A DNA stretch of 64,000 nucleotides from an uncultured Vicinamibacterales bacterium (lineage in GTDB: Bacteria > Acidobacteriota > Vicinamibacteria > Vicinamibacterales > UBA8438): positions 1,140,001-1,204,000 of the forward strand of contig OY282382.1 of the NCBI GenBank assembly GCA_958295905.1, in the 5' to 3' direction. The notes beneath the pieces are model-generated. The model did not search any database. It had not been told where the DNA came from and saw nothing but the letters and a program-made list of their open reading frames with translations. The stretch's first letter is position 1; each line of letters starts with the position of its first letter. This document shows, piece by piece, positions 29,357 to 37,168 of the stretch. Position numbers and translations under genes: made by a program.

Positions 29357-30310
29357 ATGATCGCGATGCAGGTTCGCCGCCGCTACACGCTGCCGCTGCC
29401 CGGCGCTTCGCCGCTCGCCCTCGGCGGGCGGACGCTGGTGATGGGCGTGGTCAACGTGACCCCCGACTCGTTCTCGGACGGCGGCCGGTGGCAGGATTCG
29501 GGACGCGCGGCCGACCATGCGCTCGATCTGGAGGCGGCCGGCGCCGACCTGCTGGACGTCGGGGGCGAGTCGACGCGGCCCGGCGCCGAGGCGGTCCCCG
29601 CCGCCGAGGAGCTGCGTCGCGTCGTCCCCGTGCTGAAACGGCTGGTCGGACAGATCCGGGTGCCGGTGTCCGTCGACACCTGCAAGGCGGAGGTCGCGCG
29701 GGCCGCTCTCGACAACGGGGCGGTGATGGTCAACGACGTATCCGGCCTGCGGCACGACCCCGCCCTGGCCGGGGTGGCGGCGGAGGCCGGTGCGGCTCTC
29801 GTGGTCATGCACAGCCGCGGCCGTTCGCGCGACATGTACCGCGACGCCTGCTACCGCGCCGTCGCCGCCGAAGTTGCGCGCGAGCTGCGCGCGTCTATCG
29901 CGGCGGCCGTCGAGGGCGGCGTGGAACGGTCGCGGGTACTGATCGATCCCGGTCTCGGCTTCGCCAAGCGGGCCGGGCAGTCCTACGACGCTCTCGCCGG
30001 ACTCGGCCGTCTGGCGGCGCTCGACCGGCCCATTCTCGTCGGGCCGTCGCGGAAGTCGTTTCTCGCCGGCCGCGCGGATCGAGGACCCGCGGATCGCGAC
30101 TGGGGGACGGCCGCCGCGGTGACCGCGGCGATTCTCGAGGGGGCGCACATCGTCCGGGTGCATCGGGTCCGCGAGATGCGGCAGGTGGCCGAGGTTGCGG
30201 ACCGATGCCGGGCCGCCCACGAGGCTCGGGAGGGCGGCCGGCTGGCCGATACCGGAACTGCGGCCGGCTCGCAGGTCCCCGCGTTCGTCGAATCGCCGAG
30301 GTCCGTGTGA
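29357..30310 (+). CDS. folP: dihydropteroate synthase FolP
   Basis: This 317-residue TIM-barrel enzyme joins p-aminobenzoate to dihydropterin pyrophosphate in folate synthesis. Signature loops are MGVVNVTPDSFSDGG near residue 29 (loop 1), DVGGESTRPGAE near 71 (loop 2), VSVDTCKAEVA near 105, VNDVSGL near 124, LIDPGLGFAKR near 195 and VGPSRKSFL near 230. About 35 extra polar residues end the protein. It is followed by cdaA with a GTGA overlap, so folP leads the c-di-AMP operon, as in many bacteria. Confidence 0.95.
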   Translation: MIAMQVRRRYTLPLPGASPLALGGRTLVMGVVNVTPDSFSDGGRWQDSGRAADHALDLEAAGADLLDVGGESTRPGAEAVPAAEELRRVVPVLKRLVGQIRVPVSVDTCKAEVARAALDNGAVMVNDVSGLRHDPALAGVAAEAGAALVVMHSRGRSRDMYRDACYRAVAAEVARELRASIAAAVEGGVERSRVLIDPGLGFAKRAGQSYDALAGLGRLAALDRPILVGPSRKSFLAGRADRGPADRDWGTAAAVTAAILEGAHIVRVHRVREMRQVAEVADRCRAAHEAREGGRLADTGTAAGSQVPAFVESPRSV

Positions 30311-31125
30311 TCGAGCGTCTCACCGGCCTGTTGCCGCCGAGCCGGATCGGCTGGTGGGATCTGCTGGACATCGCGATCGTGTCGCTGCTGATCTACGAGC
30401 TCCTCAAGCTGCTCCGCCGGACCCACGCCGTCCAGATTCTCATCGGCGGCGGGCTGATCATGGTGCTCTACTACGCCGCCCAGTTCACGCCCCTGCAGAC
30501 CCTCAACTGGCTCATCGGCGACATGTTCGGCTACGCCGTATTCGCAGTGATCGTCCTGTTTCAGGGCGACATTCGCCGCGCCCTCGCCGGTCTGGGGCGG
30601 GTGCCGTTCTTCCGCTACGTGAGCCGGCCCGCCGCGACCGACCAGACCATCGAGGAGGTGGTGGTCGCGTTGCGCATGCTGGCCGAGAAGAAAACCGGCG
30701 CGATCGTGGCCATCGAGCGGGAGATCGGCCTGCGCAACTACGTCGAGAGCGGGATTCCCGTGGACGCCAGGGTCAGCTACGATCTGCTGGTGACGTTCTT
30801 CAGCCCCGGCTCGCCGCTGCACGACGGGGCGGTGCTGATCCAGCAGGACCGGATCGCCGCCGCCGCCTGCTTCCTCCCCTTGAGCGTCGATACCCCGGTC
30901 GCCCGCAACCTCGGGACCCGCCATCGGGCGGCGATCGGGCTGAGCGAGGAGACCGACGCCATCGTGCTGGTGGTGTCCGAGGAGACCGGGCTGGTGTCGC
31001 TGGTGGTGGACGCGCAGATGGACCCGGACCTGGACCCGGAGCGGCTGCGGTATCGCATCGAGGCGCTCATGCAGCGCTCGCCGTTCGAGCGGAAGCGCCG
31101 CGGCTCCGGCGTGGTCGAGTCATGA
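30307..31125 (+). CDS. cdaA: diadenylate cyclase CdaA
   Basis: This 272-residue membrane enzyme makes the second messenger c-di-AMP from two ATP. Three N-terminal hydrophobic segments (about residues 20-34, 41-58 and 74-86) anchor it. The DAC domain follows, with the catalytic D173-G174-A175 (SPLHDGAVLI) and the R205-H206-R207 motif (GTRHRAAIG) that bind the nucleotides. Start at the GTG that overlaps the folP stop; the frame is open far upstream only by chance. The next gene, cdaR, starts in an ATGA overlap. Confidence 0.95.
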   Translation: MIERLTGLLPPSRIGWWDLLDIAIVSLLIYELLKLLRRTHAVQILIGGGLIMVLYYAAQFTPLQTLNWLIGDMFGYAVFAVIVLFQGDIRRALAGLGRVPFFRYVSRPAATDQTIEEVVVALRMLAEKKTGAIVAIEREIGLRNYVESGIPVDARVSYDLLVTFFSPGSPLHDGAVLIQQDRIAAAACFLPLSVDTPVARNLGTRHRAAIGLSEETDAIVLVVSEETGLVSLVVDAQMDPDLDPERLRYRIEALMQRSPFERKRRGSGVVES

Positions 31126-31820
31126 AGATGCTCCGAAAGCTGGGGCTCAAGCTGTTCTCCATGGCGCTGGCCGTCGGGTTGTGGCTCACCGTTTCCGGCG
31201 AGCCCATCGCCGAGCGGGGCGTGCGGATCCCGCTGGCGTTCGAGAATCTCCCCGAATCGATGGAAATCCTGGGCGATCCGCCGCAGACTGTCGATGTTCG
31301 TTTGCGGGGTTCCACGGGGACCCTGCGGCGTATCGACGCGCGTGACCTCGTGGCGATCATCGATCTCGAATCGGAGCACGCCGGAGCGAGGATGTTCGAC
31401 ATGACGATCGGCCGGGTCCGGGCGCCGCTCGGCGTCGAAGTGACCCAGGTCAGTCCGTCGACCATCTCGCTGACCCTGGAGGCGCTGGGAAGCCGGGTGG
31501 TGCCGATCATCCCGGAGGTCCGGGGGGCGCCGGCCGCCGGCTTCGTCGTGGGGGCGGTCGAGGTCGAGCCGGCCACCGTCGAGGTGGAGGGGCCGGAGAG
31601 CCGGTTGGGCGATCTGGACGAGGCGATGACCGAACCGATCGACGTGACGGGCGCGTCGGTGCCGCTTCGACGGATGGTCACGGTCGGGGTGGACGACCCG
31701 AGTCTGCGGCTGGCCACGCCGGGGTCCGCCCGGGTGACGATTTCCATCGTCCGGGCGCCGGGCGGGGGCGGCAGCCGGTCCTCGTCGGACGCCTGGAGCG
31801 GCTGGGACGCGCGGGATTGA
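31122..31820 (+). CDS. cdaR: CdaA regulator CdaR (YbbR-domain protein)
   Basis: This 232-residue protein has one N-terminal membrane span (MLRKLGLKLFSMALAVGLWL region) and an extracytoplasmic part made of about two YbbR repeats, seen in PLAFENLPESMEILG with VDVRLRGSTGTL and again in the second half (VPIIPEVRGAPAAGF). In Firmicutes CdaR binds CdaA and tunes its activity. The tail is a Gly/Ser-rich disordered stretch. It sits between cdaA and glmM in the conserved order, with a 4-nt overlap at its start. Confidence 0.9.
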   Translation: MKMLRKLGLKLFSMALAVGLWLTVSGEPIAERGVRIPLAFENLPESMEILGDPPQTVDVRLRGSTGTLRRIDARDLVAIIDLESEHAGARMFDMTIGRVRAPLGVEVTQVSPSTISLTLEALGSRVVPIIPEVRGAPAAGFVVGAVEVEPATVEVEGPESRLGDLDEAMTEPIDVTGASVPLRRMVTVGVDDPSLRLATPGSARVTISIVRAPGGGGSRSSSDAWSGWDARD

Positions 31821-31852
31821 GCGGCTCCCGCACCGGTCGCGACGGGACACCC

Positions 31853-33214
31853 ATGGCCGCCACTCTGTTCGGGACCGACGGCGTGCGCGGCGTTCCGGGC
31901 GAGCCGCCGCTGGACCGGCCCACGCTGGTCCGCCTGGGGGCCGCGGTCGCCGCGGCCTGCCGCGGCCGAGCCGGGGCCCGCCGCGTGCTCATCGGCCGGG
32001 ATACCCGCGAATCGGGCGGATGGATGACGGATGCGCTGGCCGAGGGCGTGGCCCGCGCGGCCGCCCGGCCGGTCGACGCGGGGGTGCTGTCCACCCCGGC
32101 GGTGGCGTTCCTGACCCGGGAAGGGGGATACGGCGCCGGTCTGGTCGTCTCCGCCTCGCACAATCCGTATCAGGACAACGGGGTGAAGGTCTTCACCGCC
32201 GGCGGCGAGAAGGCGGACGCCGATGACGAGGCCCGGATCGCCGCGTCGGTCGCCGGCCCGGACCCGACCCTGCCGGCGGGGTCGCCCCGCCCGATGGAGC
32301 GGGTATCCATCGCCGGCGCGTACGTCGAGCATACCGCCGGGATCCTCCGGACGGTACCGATTCCGGACGGGTTCCGGATCGCCGTCGATTGCGCCAACGG
32401 CGCCACCAGCCGGATCGCGCCGGCCGTGCTCCACCGCCTCGGGCTGGACCCGGTGGTCCTCCACGATCGACCCGACGGGCGGAACATCAACCGCGGCTGC
32501 GGTTCGACCGACCCGCGGCGTCTGGGCCGCACCGTGGTCGAGCAGGAGTGCGATCTTGGCGCCGCCTTCGACGGCGACGGCGACCGTGTCGTGCTCGTCG
32601 ACCACCGGGGCGGGCTGGTGACCGGTGACGCGGTGCTGCTGGTGGCCGCCCGCTGGCTGGCGGCGCAGGGCCGCCTCCCCCGGCGGGGGGTTGTGGCTAC
32701 CGTGATGAGCAACATCGCGCTCGAGCAGGCCCTCGCGGCCGACGGCATCACGCTGCATCGCTGTGCGGTCGGCGATCGGCTCGTCCGGGCCGAGATGCGG
32801 CGGCGCGGGGTTGCCCTGGGGGGAGAGCAGTCGGGTCACGTCATCTTCGCCGATCACCTTCCGACCGGAGACGGGCTCGCCACGACCCTGATGATCCTGC
32901 GGGCGGTGTTCGAGACCGGGCGGAAGCTGGCCGATTTGGCCGCCGATCTGGTGCCCCGGCCCCAGGTGCTGGTGAACGTCGCGGTGTGCCGGCGCGCGCG
33001 GCTCGAGGAGGTGCCGGGGGTGTCGCCGCTCATCGAAAGGGCCGCCCGGCAGCTCGACGGCGCCGGCCGCGTGCTGATTCGCTACTCGGGCACCGAGCCG
33101 TTGCTGCGCATCATGCTCGAGGGACCCGATGAAGAGCAGATTCGCGGCCTCGCGGAGCAGATTGCGGACCGGGTGCGGACGGAGATCGGCGTCGAGCCGG
33201 GCGTTCGCCGATGA
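31853..33214 (+). CDS. glmM: phosphoglucosamine mutase GlmM
   Basis: This 453-residue enzyme turns glucosamine-6-phosphate into glucosamine-1-phosphate for UDP-GlcNAc and thus peptidoglycan and LPS. The front is FGTDGVRGVPGE, the phosphoserine loop is SASHNPYQDNG with Ser102, the Mg loop is FDGDGDRVVLVD, the sugar loop is GEQSGH and the phosphate loop is RYSGTEPLLRIM. I chose the ATG opening MAATLFGTDG; a TTG at 31817 that overlaps the cdaR stop would add 12 residues. In Firmicutes GlmM binds CdaA and restrains c-di-AMP synthesis, which fits the operon. Confidence 0.96.
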   Translation: MAATLFGTDGVRGVPGEPPLDRPTLVRLGAAVAAACRGRAGARRVLIGRDTRESGGWMTDALAEGVARAAARPVDAGVLSTPAVAFLTREGGYGAGLVVSASHNPYQDNGVKVFTAGGEKADADDEARIAASVAGPDPTLPAGSPRPMERVSIAGAYVEHTAGILRTVPIPDGFRIAVDCANGATSRIAPAVLHRLGLDPVVLHDRPDGRNINRGCGSTDPRRLGRTVVEQECDLGAAFDGDGDRVVLVDHRGGLVTGDAVLLVAARWLAAQGRLPRRGVVATVMSNIALEQALAADGITLHRCAVGDRLVRAEMRRRGVALGGEQSGHVIFADHLPTGDGLATTLMILRAVFETGRKLADLAADLVPRPQVLVNVAVCRRARLEEVPGVSPLIERAARQLDGAGRVLIRYSGTEPLLRIMLEGPDEEQIRGLAEQIADRVRTEIGVEPGVRR

Positions 33215-33304
33215 CCGGGGGGAAGCGTCTGCGCCGTCTGGTGACGGCGGCGCCGGCCGCCGCCGTCTGCGGGGTGCGCGTCCCGATTCGTGAAATGACT
33301 GCTT

Positions 33305-33450
33305 CCGGCACTGCCAGGTTGGCGATTCCGTGCCGTTCCCGGCATCGAGGCCCTCCCGGACGGGCCTATCGGGGCTTGGGTTCCAACGGGATGCCTCGGG
33401 GCCGGCCACGCCGGATACGCCAGCGGCGGCGCCTCACTTTCTTGACCTGC
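33305..33450 (+). repeat. RPT-D copy 1 (about 146 bp)
   Basis: The block CCAGGTTGGCGATTCCGTGC, then CGTTCCCGGCATC and AGGCCCTCCCG, and at the end GCGGCGCCTCACTTTCT, is shared with 55101-55240. The middle is more diverged. No gene or clear inverted ends are seen. It stands just before an RPT-B copy. Confidence 0.65.
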
Positions 33451-33475
33451 ACCCCGTCTGCGCCGTCTGCAGGAG

Positions 33476-33637
33476 CATCCCACGCTGACTGCGCGTGACG
33501 GCCCGCCCCGATTCGAGGGGTCGCCACCGTCTTGCCGACCGGCCGGCGCCGCGTGAGACCACGATTCCGCACGTCCGGAGCCCCGGCAGGACCCGCCGCG
33601 ATTCCGCCTGCGCACGGCGGTGGCGGAGCAAGGGATG
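33476..33637 (-). mobile_element. RPT-B copy 3 (162 bp, reversed, one end decayed)
   Basis: Starts CATCCCACGCTGACTGCG and runs through the reversed RPT-B interior. The far end reads GCGGAGCAAGGGATG instead of GCGGAGCGTGGGATG, so that end carries point changes. The glmM-to-TPR gap (33215-33709) holds RPT-D, this element and a TATGAT at 33671-33676 that could be a -10 box for the TPR gene. Confidence 0.8.
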
Positions 33638-33709
33638 CGCCTGAGCGCCCGGCGCTCCGGCGCATTGCTATATGATCGGTGAGTCGCGGTGGTTGGCCCG
33701 GACAGTCCG

Positions 33710-34309
33710 ATGAATCGAACCGAACTGTATTCCGTCGTCGTGTCGCTCGTGCTGGCGGCCGGACTCATGGGCTGGATCATCTGGAGCCAGCGTCCGCCCG
33801 AACCGGTGGCCGAGGTCGTCGGGGCCGCCCCCGCCCCGACCCGGGCGGAGGCGCCGCCGTCCGAGGATGCCCCGGAGCCGCTGCCGATCGACGAGGATCG
33901 CGCGGCCGCCCTGCGCGCGGCCGCCGACGAGGGGCCGGACGACGCGCAGGTCCGCGTCGACCTGGGCAATCTCTACCACCAGGCGCGGCGTTTCGACGAC
34001 GCGATTCCGTGGTTCGAGGCGGCGTTGGCCCTGAGCCCGGACCTCGTCGAGGTGAGCACCGATCTCGGCGTCGCGCACTACTACGCAGGCACCGTCGACC
34101 GTGCGCTGGCCCAGTTCGATCGCTCGTTGGAGATCGACCCGGCGCATGCCGCGACATGGCTGAACATCGGCATCGTGCGGGCCTTCGGCCGGCAGGATCT
34201 GGCCGGGGCCATCGAGGCGTGGGAAGAGCTGCAGCGGCTGGCCCCCGACAGTCTCGAGGCGTTCGCGGCGGCCGATGCCATCGAGCGTCTGCGCGCGGCG
34301 CACCCGTGA
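33710..34309 (+). CDS. membrane-anchored TPR protein
   Basis: This 199-residue protein has an N-terminal membrane anchor (about residues 7-24, SVVVSLVLAAGLMGWIIW) followed by a Pro/Ala/Glu-rich linker and about three tetratricopeptide repeats over residues 75-190 (VRVDLGNLYHQARRFDDAI, STDLGVAHYYAGTVDRALA, WLNIGIVRAFGRQDLAGAI). TPRs mediate protein contacts; the partner is unknown. The helical repeats probably face the periplasm. I chose the ATG rather than an upstream in-frame GTG because it directly opens the anchor. A six-unit RPT-E array follows it. Confidence 0.85.
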   Translation: MNRTELYSVVVSLVLAAGLMGWIIWSQRPPEPVAEVVGAAPAPTRAEAPPSEDAPEPLPIDEDRAAALRAAADEGPDDAQVRVDLGNLYHQARRFDDAIPWFEAALALSPDLVEVSTDLGVAHYYAGTVDRALAQFDRSLEIDPAHAATWLNIGIVRAFGRQDLAGAIEAWEELQRLAPDSLEAFAAADAIERLRAAHP

Positions 34310-34340
34310 CGCGTTCGCGGAATCGTCCCCTGGGATTGTT

Positions 34341-34809
34341 GGAGGGCTGGTTGGGCGGTAATCGGAGCTTCGAGGTGCCGGTTTCCGGGGGAAGTCGTCG
34401 GTGCCGTGTAACGGCGCGGACGGCTGGAGGGCTGGTTGGGCGGTAATCGGAGCTTCGAGGTGCCGGTTTCCGGGGAAGTCGTCGGTGCCGTGTAACGGCG
34501 CGGACGGCTGGAGGGCTGGTTGGGCGGTAATCGGAGCTTCGAGGCGCCGGTTCCGGGGAAGTCGTCGGTGCCGTGTAACGGCGCGGACGGCTGGAGGATT
34601 GGTTGGGCGGTAATCGGAGCTTCGAGGCGCCGGTTCCGGGGAAGTCGTCGGTGCCGTGTAACGGCGCGGACGGCTGGAGGGTTGGTTGGGCGGGAAGCGG
34701 AGCTTCGAGGCTCCGATTTCCGGGGGAAGTCGTCGGTGCCGTGTAACGGCGCGGACGGCTGGAGGGTTGGTTGGGCGGGAAGCGGAGCCGCAAGGCTCCG
34801 ATTTCCGGG
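34341..34809 (+). repeat. RPT-E tandem array, six units of 83-85 bp
   Basis: Units begin with GGAGG at 34341, 34426, 34510, 34593, 34676 and 34761; the last is cut at about 49 bp. Each holds GGTTGGGCGG, a small inverted repeat around CGGAGC and, apart from the last, GTCGTCGGTG with GCCGTGTAACGGC. The last unit forms a perfect hairpin CGGAGCC-GCAA-GGCTCCG. Neighbouring units differ by a few substitutions. No spacers separate them, so it is not a CRISPR array. Single units occur elsewhere in the window. Confidence 0.9.
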
Positions 34810-34821
34810 CTCGGTGACGAC

Positions 34822-35097
34822 ATGGCCCTTGGCTGGCTCATCCGGTTCCTGATCGCGGTGGTCGCGGTGCGGATGGCCTGGAAGTTCTTCAGCGGACTGC
34901 TGGAGGGCGCCGCCCAACGCCCGCGGGTCCCGCCGAGACACGGGGTGAAGTTGGTGCGCGACCCCGTCTGCGGGACTTATGTCGATCGATCCCGGGCCGT
35001 CAGCGCGCGCGGCCGCGGCGGGGTGCACTACTTCTGCTCGGAGGACTGTCGCACCGCGTACCGGCGGGACCCCCGCGGATCCGCCGCCCGGGCGTGA
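34822..35097 (+). CDS. small membrane protein with YHS-type domain
   Basis: This 91-residue protein has an N-terminal hydrophobic segment (about residues 3-22) and a C-terminal YHS/TRASH-like domain with DPVCGTYV near residue 48, then VHYFCSEDCRTAY. The Cys residues of DPVCG and FCSEDC are the usual metal ligands of this fold, so it may bind a soft metal. The start is the ATG just beyond the last RPT-E unit. A degenerate RPT-E unit also follows it. Its role is unknown; it lies next to the microcompartment locus but nothing ties it to that. Confidence 0.75.
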   Translation: MALGWLIRFLIAVVAVRMAWKFFSGLLEGAAQRPRVPPRHGVKLVRDPVCGTYVDRSRAVSARGRGGVHYFCSEDCRTAYRRDPRGSAARA

Positions 35098-35102
35098 CGC
35101 TT

Positions 35103-35152
35103 GGCCGGGTTGGTTGGGCGGCGATCGGAGCCGCGCGACGATTCCCGGGCCG
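35103..35152 (+). repeat. single RPT-E unit
   Basis: GGTTGGTTGGGCGGCGATCG followed by GAGCCGCGCGACGATTCCCGG matches the RPT-E unit. It lies between the YHS gene and the aldolase gene and is separated from the six-unit array by the YHS gene. Confidence 0.65.
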
Positions 35153-35154
35153 GG

Positions 35155-36039
35155 ATGCAGGGCAGGATGCGGCACGACGAGCGGTTGCGCGCGGACATCG
35201 TAGAGATCGGCCGGCGGCTGCACGATCGCGGGTTCGTCGCGTCGAACGACGGCAACATCAGCGTCCGGATCGGCGACGACCGTCTGGTGACCACCCCGAC
35301 CGGCGTGTCCAAGGGGTTCATGACCCCGGACATGATGGTGACCACGGATCTGACCGGCCGGAAGCTGGCCGGTGACCGCAAGCCGTCGTCCGAGCTGCTG
35401 ATGCATCTCGCCGTCTACGAGCATCGGCCCGAGATCAGGGCCGTCGTGCATGCGCATCCGCCCACCGCCACGGGCTTCGCGGTGGCCGGCATCCCCCTCG
35501 ACCGCGCGGTCCTCGCCGAGGTCGTCACTACCCTCGGGAGTATTCCCATCGCCGACTACGGCACCCCCTCGACGAGCGAGCTGGCCGACGCCGTGCGGAA
35601 GCACATCCGCGCTCACGACGGGTTGCTGCTGGCGAACCATGGCGCGCTGACCATCGCCGACGAGCTGTTCGCCGCCTACTACAAGATGGAGACGGTGGAG
35701 CACTTCGCGCGCATCAGCCTCGTGGCGCGGCAGTTGGGACGCGAGCATCTGCTGTCGCGCGAGGAGGTGAACCGCCTGCAGGGGCTGCGGGACCGTTACG
35801 GCATCGCCGCGCTGGCGCCGCTCTGCCCGCCGGAAGAAGGCGGAGGCGAGGACTGTCAGGTGCTGGAGGCGCCGTCGCGGCCCGGCGAGCGGCTCGTCGA
35901 CCCGGATGCTCCGGTCCCGGCGTCCGCCGGTGCGCCGCGGGCCGGCGCCGCCCGTTCGCCTGGTGGCGACCAGGAAGTTCGACTAACATACCGCGAGCTG
36001 ACGGCGCTGATTGCGGACGCCGTCACGCAATTGCGTTGA
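35155..36039 (+). CDS. class II aldolase, probable BMC cargo
   Basis: This 294-residue protein has a class II aldolase/adducin domain (fuculose- or rhamnulose-1-phosphate aldolase type) over residues 10-215. Such enzymes cleave sugar phosphates to dihydroxyacetone phosphate and an aldehyde. Zinc ligands are His99 and His101 ([11 protein letters not shown]) and His162 (LANHGALTI); Glu80 is the likely catalytic acid. Beyond the fold is a Pro/Ala/Gly-rich linker of about 45 residues and a terminal amphipathic helix (about 275-294, [15 protein letters not shown]), the look of an encapsulation peptide. The next gene codes for a BMC shell protein, so it is probably lumenal cargo. An ATG at 35167 is an alternative start. 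Confidence 0.87.
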   Translation: MQGRMRHDERLRADIVEIGRRLHDRGFVASNDGNISVRIGDDRLVTTPTGVSKGFMTPDMMVTTDLTGRKLAGDRKPSSELLMHLAVYEHRPEIRAVVHAHPPTATGFAVAGIPLDRAVLAEVVTTLGSIPIADYGTPSTSELADAVRKHIRAHDGLLLANHGALTIADELFAAYYKMETVEHFARISLVARQLGREHLLSREEVNRLQGLRDRYGIAALAPLCPPEEGGGEDCQVLEAPSRPGERLVDPDAPVPASAGAPRAGAARSPGGDQEVRLTYRELTALIADAVTQLR

Positions 36040-36058
36040 GAGTCGCGGGGGGCGTGTG

Positions 36059-36346
36059 ATGGGCGAGGCGCTCGGCATGGTGGAGACCAAGGGGCTGGTC
36101 GCGATGATCGAGGCGTCGGACGCCATGGTCAAGGCCGCCAACGTCACCCTGGTCGGCTGGGAGAAGATCGGCGCGGGCTTCGTGACCACCCTCGTCCGCG
36201 GCGACGTGGCGGCGGTGAAGGCGGCGACCGACGCGGGGGCGTCGGCGGCCCGCCGGGTCGGCGAGCTCGTTTCGGTGCACGTCATCCCGCGCCCCCATGC
36301 CAACCTCGAGGACGCCCTGCCGATCGGCAGGGCCGCCGTCCCGTAG
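36059..36346 (+). CDS. BMC-H microcompartment hexamer shell protein
   Basis: This 95-residue protein is one BMC domain (Pfam PF00936 type): [20 protein letters not shown] opens the first strand and helix, [20 protein letters not shown] contains the pore-lining turn, and [15 protein letters not shown] leads to the last helix. It should form flat hexamers that tile the shell facets. The C-terminal extension is short. Start at the ATG before GEALGM. It is the only BMC-H gene in the window and is flanked by aldolase and a vertex protein gene. Confidence 0.96.
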   Translation: MGEALGMVETKGLVAMIEASDAMVKAANVTLVGWEKIGAGFVTTLVRGDVAAVKAATDAGASAARRVGELVSVHVIPRPHANLEDALPIGRAAVP

Positions 36347-36358
36347 CGGTCCGACGCC

Positions 36359-36625
36359 ATGATTCTCGGGAAGGTGGTGGGGACCGTCGTCGCGACCCGC
36401 AAGGACGAGCGTCTGGTCGGCAGCAAGCTCCTGCTCGTGCAGCCGGTGCGGCCCGACGGGTCGGAGCGCGGCGCCCCCCTCGTGGCCGTCGACACCGTGG
36501 ACGCGGGCGCCGGCGAGCAGGTGCTGGTGGTCAGCGGCAGCTCGGCCCGGATGGCGGCGGGGCTCGCCGATCGTCCGGTCGATGCGGCCATCGTGGGAAT
36601 CGTCGACACCGTCGCCGTCGAGTGA
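36359..36625 (+). CDS. BMC-P (EutN/CcmL) vertex protein 1
   Basis: This 88-residue protein of the EutN/CcmL family (PF03319 type) forms pentamers that cap microcompartment vertices. Typical features are the front MILGKVVGTVVATRKDE, the strand block LLLVQPV and the end ALVGIVD-like AAIVGIVDTV. It starts 12 nt after the BMC-H gene. Two further paralogues follow, and the three differ in the loop between strands (here SGSSARMAAGLADRP). Confidence 0.95.
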   Translation: MILGKVVGTVVATRKDERLVGSKLLLVQPVRPDGSERGAPLVAVDTVDAGAGEQVLVVSGSSARMAAGLADRPVDAAIVGIVDTVAVE

Positions 36626-36641
36626 CGCACGGGCCTTGAAG

Positions 36642-36851
36642 ATGACGAAGAGCGAGTTGCGTTTCGACCACCGCGACAACAAGAACTGCTCTTGCTACAG
36701 GCCGGTCGGCGAAGACCGCGATCGCGGACCGTCCCTGTTCATCAACCAAACTTTCGTCTCCGGGTATTTTCGAGGGATGGCTCCGGAGAATGCGAAGCCG
36801 ACGTTGATCGTGGGAAACGTCTCGACCGGGCGCGCCGGAGTCGGAGAGTAA
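36642..36851 (+). CDS. unknown 69-residue protein inside the BMC locus
   Basis: I recognise no family. The protein starts MTKSELRFDHRDNKNC, has two close cysteines (NCSCYRP), a charged middle (GEDRDRGP), a hydrophobic/aromatic patch (FINQTFVSGYFRG) and a C-terminal block TLIVGNVSTGRAGVG that faintly recalls the last strand of shell proteins. No signal peptide or membrane span. By hand count 124 of 210 bases are G or C (59 per cent), clearly lower than its neighbours. It lies between vertex genes 1 and 2 and its TAA stop shares one base with the ATG of vertex gene 2, which suggests coupled translation and a real gene. It could be recently acquired or a decayed shell or cargo gene. Confidence 0.6.
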   Translation: MTKSELRFDHRDNKNCSCYRPVGEDRDRGPSLFINQTFVSGYFRGMAPENAKPTLIVGNVSTGRAGVGE

Positions 36852-37165
36852 TGCAGCTCGCACGCGTCATCGGGAACGTCGTCGCCACCCGGAAGGACCC
36901 CGGCCTCGCCGCGGCGACGTTGCTCGTGCTGCAGCCGTTGTCCCCGGCCCGCGAGCCGGTGGGGGCGCCGCTCGTGGCCGTCGATTCGGTCGGCGCGGGG
37001 GTGACCGAGGAGGTGTTCTTCGTGCGCGGGCGCGAAGCGTCCCTGCCGTTTCTGCCGCGCCGGGTGCCCGCCGACGCCTGCGTCACCGGTATCTGCGATC
37101 ACTGGAGCGCCGCCGCGGACCGGCCGTCGAACGAGACGCCCGCGGAGACGCCCCGGCAGGAGTAG
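36851..37165 (+). CDS. BMC-P (EutN/CcmL) vertex protein 2
   Basis: This 104-residue EutN/CcmL-type vertex protein has the front MQLARVIGNVVATRKDPGL, the strand block LLVLQPLSP and the VAVDSVGAG turn. It differs from the usual form near the end: where the paralogues read AAIVGIVD it reads ACVTGICDHW, and it has a polar 15-residue tail rich in Glu, Thr and Pro. It may occupy a different set of vertices or carry a contact for another protein. It begins in the stop codon of the 69-residue ORF (TAATG). Confidence 0.93.
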   Translation: MQLARVIGNVVATRKDPGLAAATLLVLQPLSPAREPVGAPLVAVDSVGAGVTEEVFFVRGREASLPFLPRRVPADACVTGICDHWSAAADRPSNETPAETPRQE

Positions 37166-37168
37166 ACG

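Noticed and set aside
34341-34809. CRISPR array
   Set aside because: Units of 83-85 bp are directly tandem with no unique spacers, and no cas genes are present.
34401-34852. Small ORFs translated from the RPT-E array
   Set aside because: The repeated peptide (NGADGWRAGWA type) is only the translation of the tandem palindromic DNA; there is no ribosome-binding site and the frame shifts between units of differing length.
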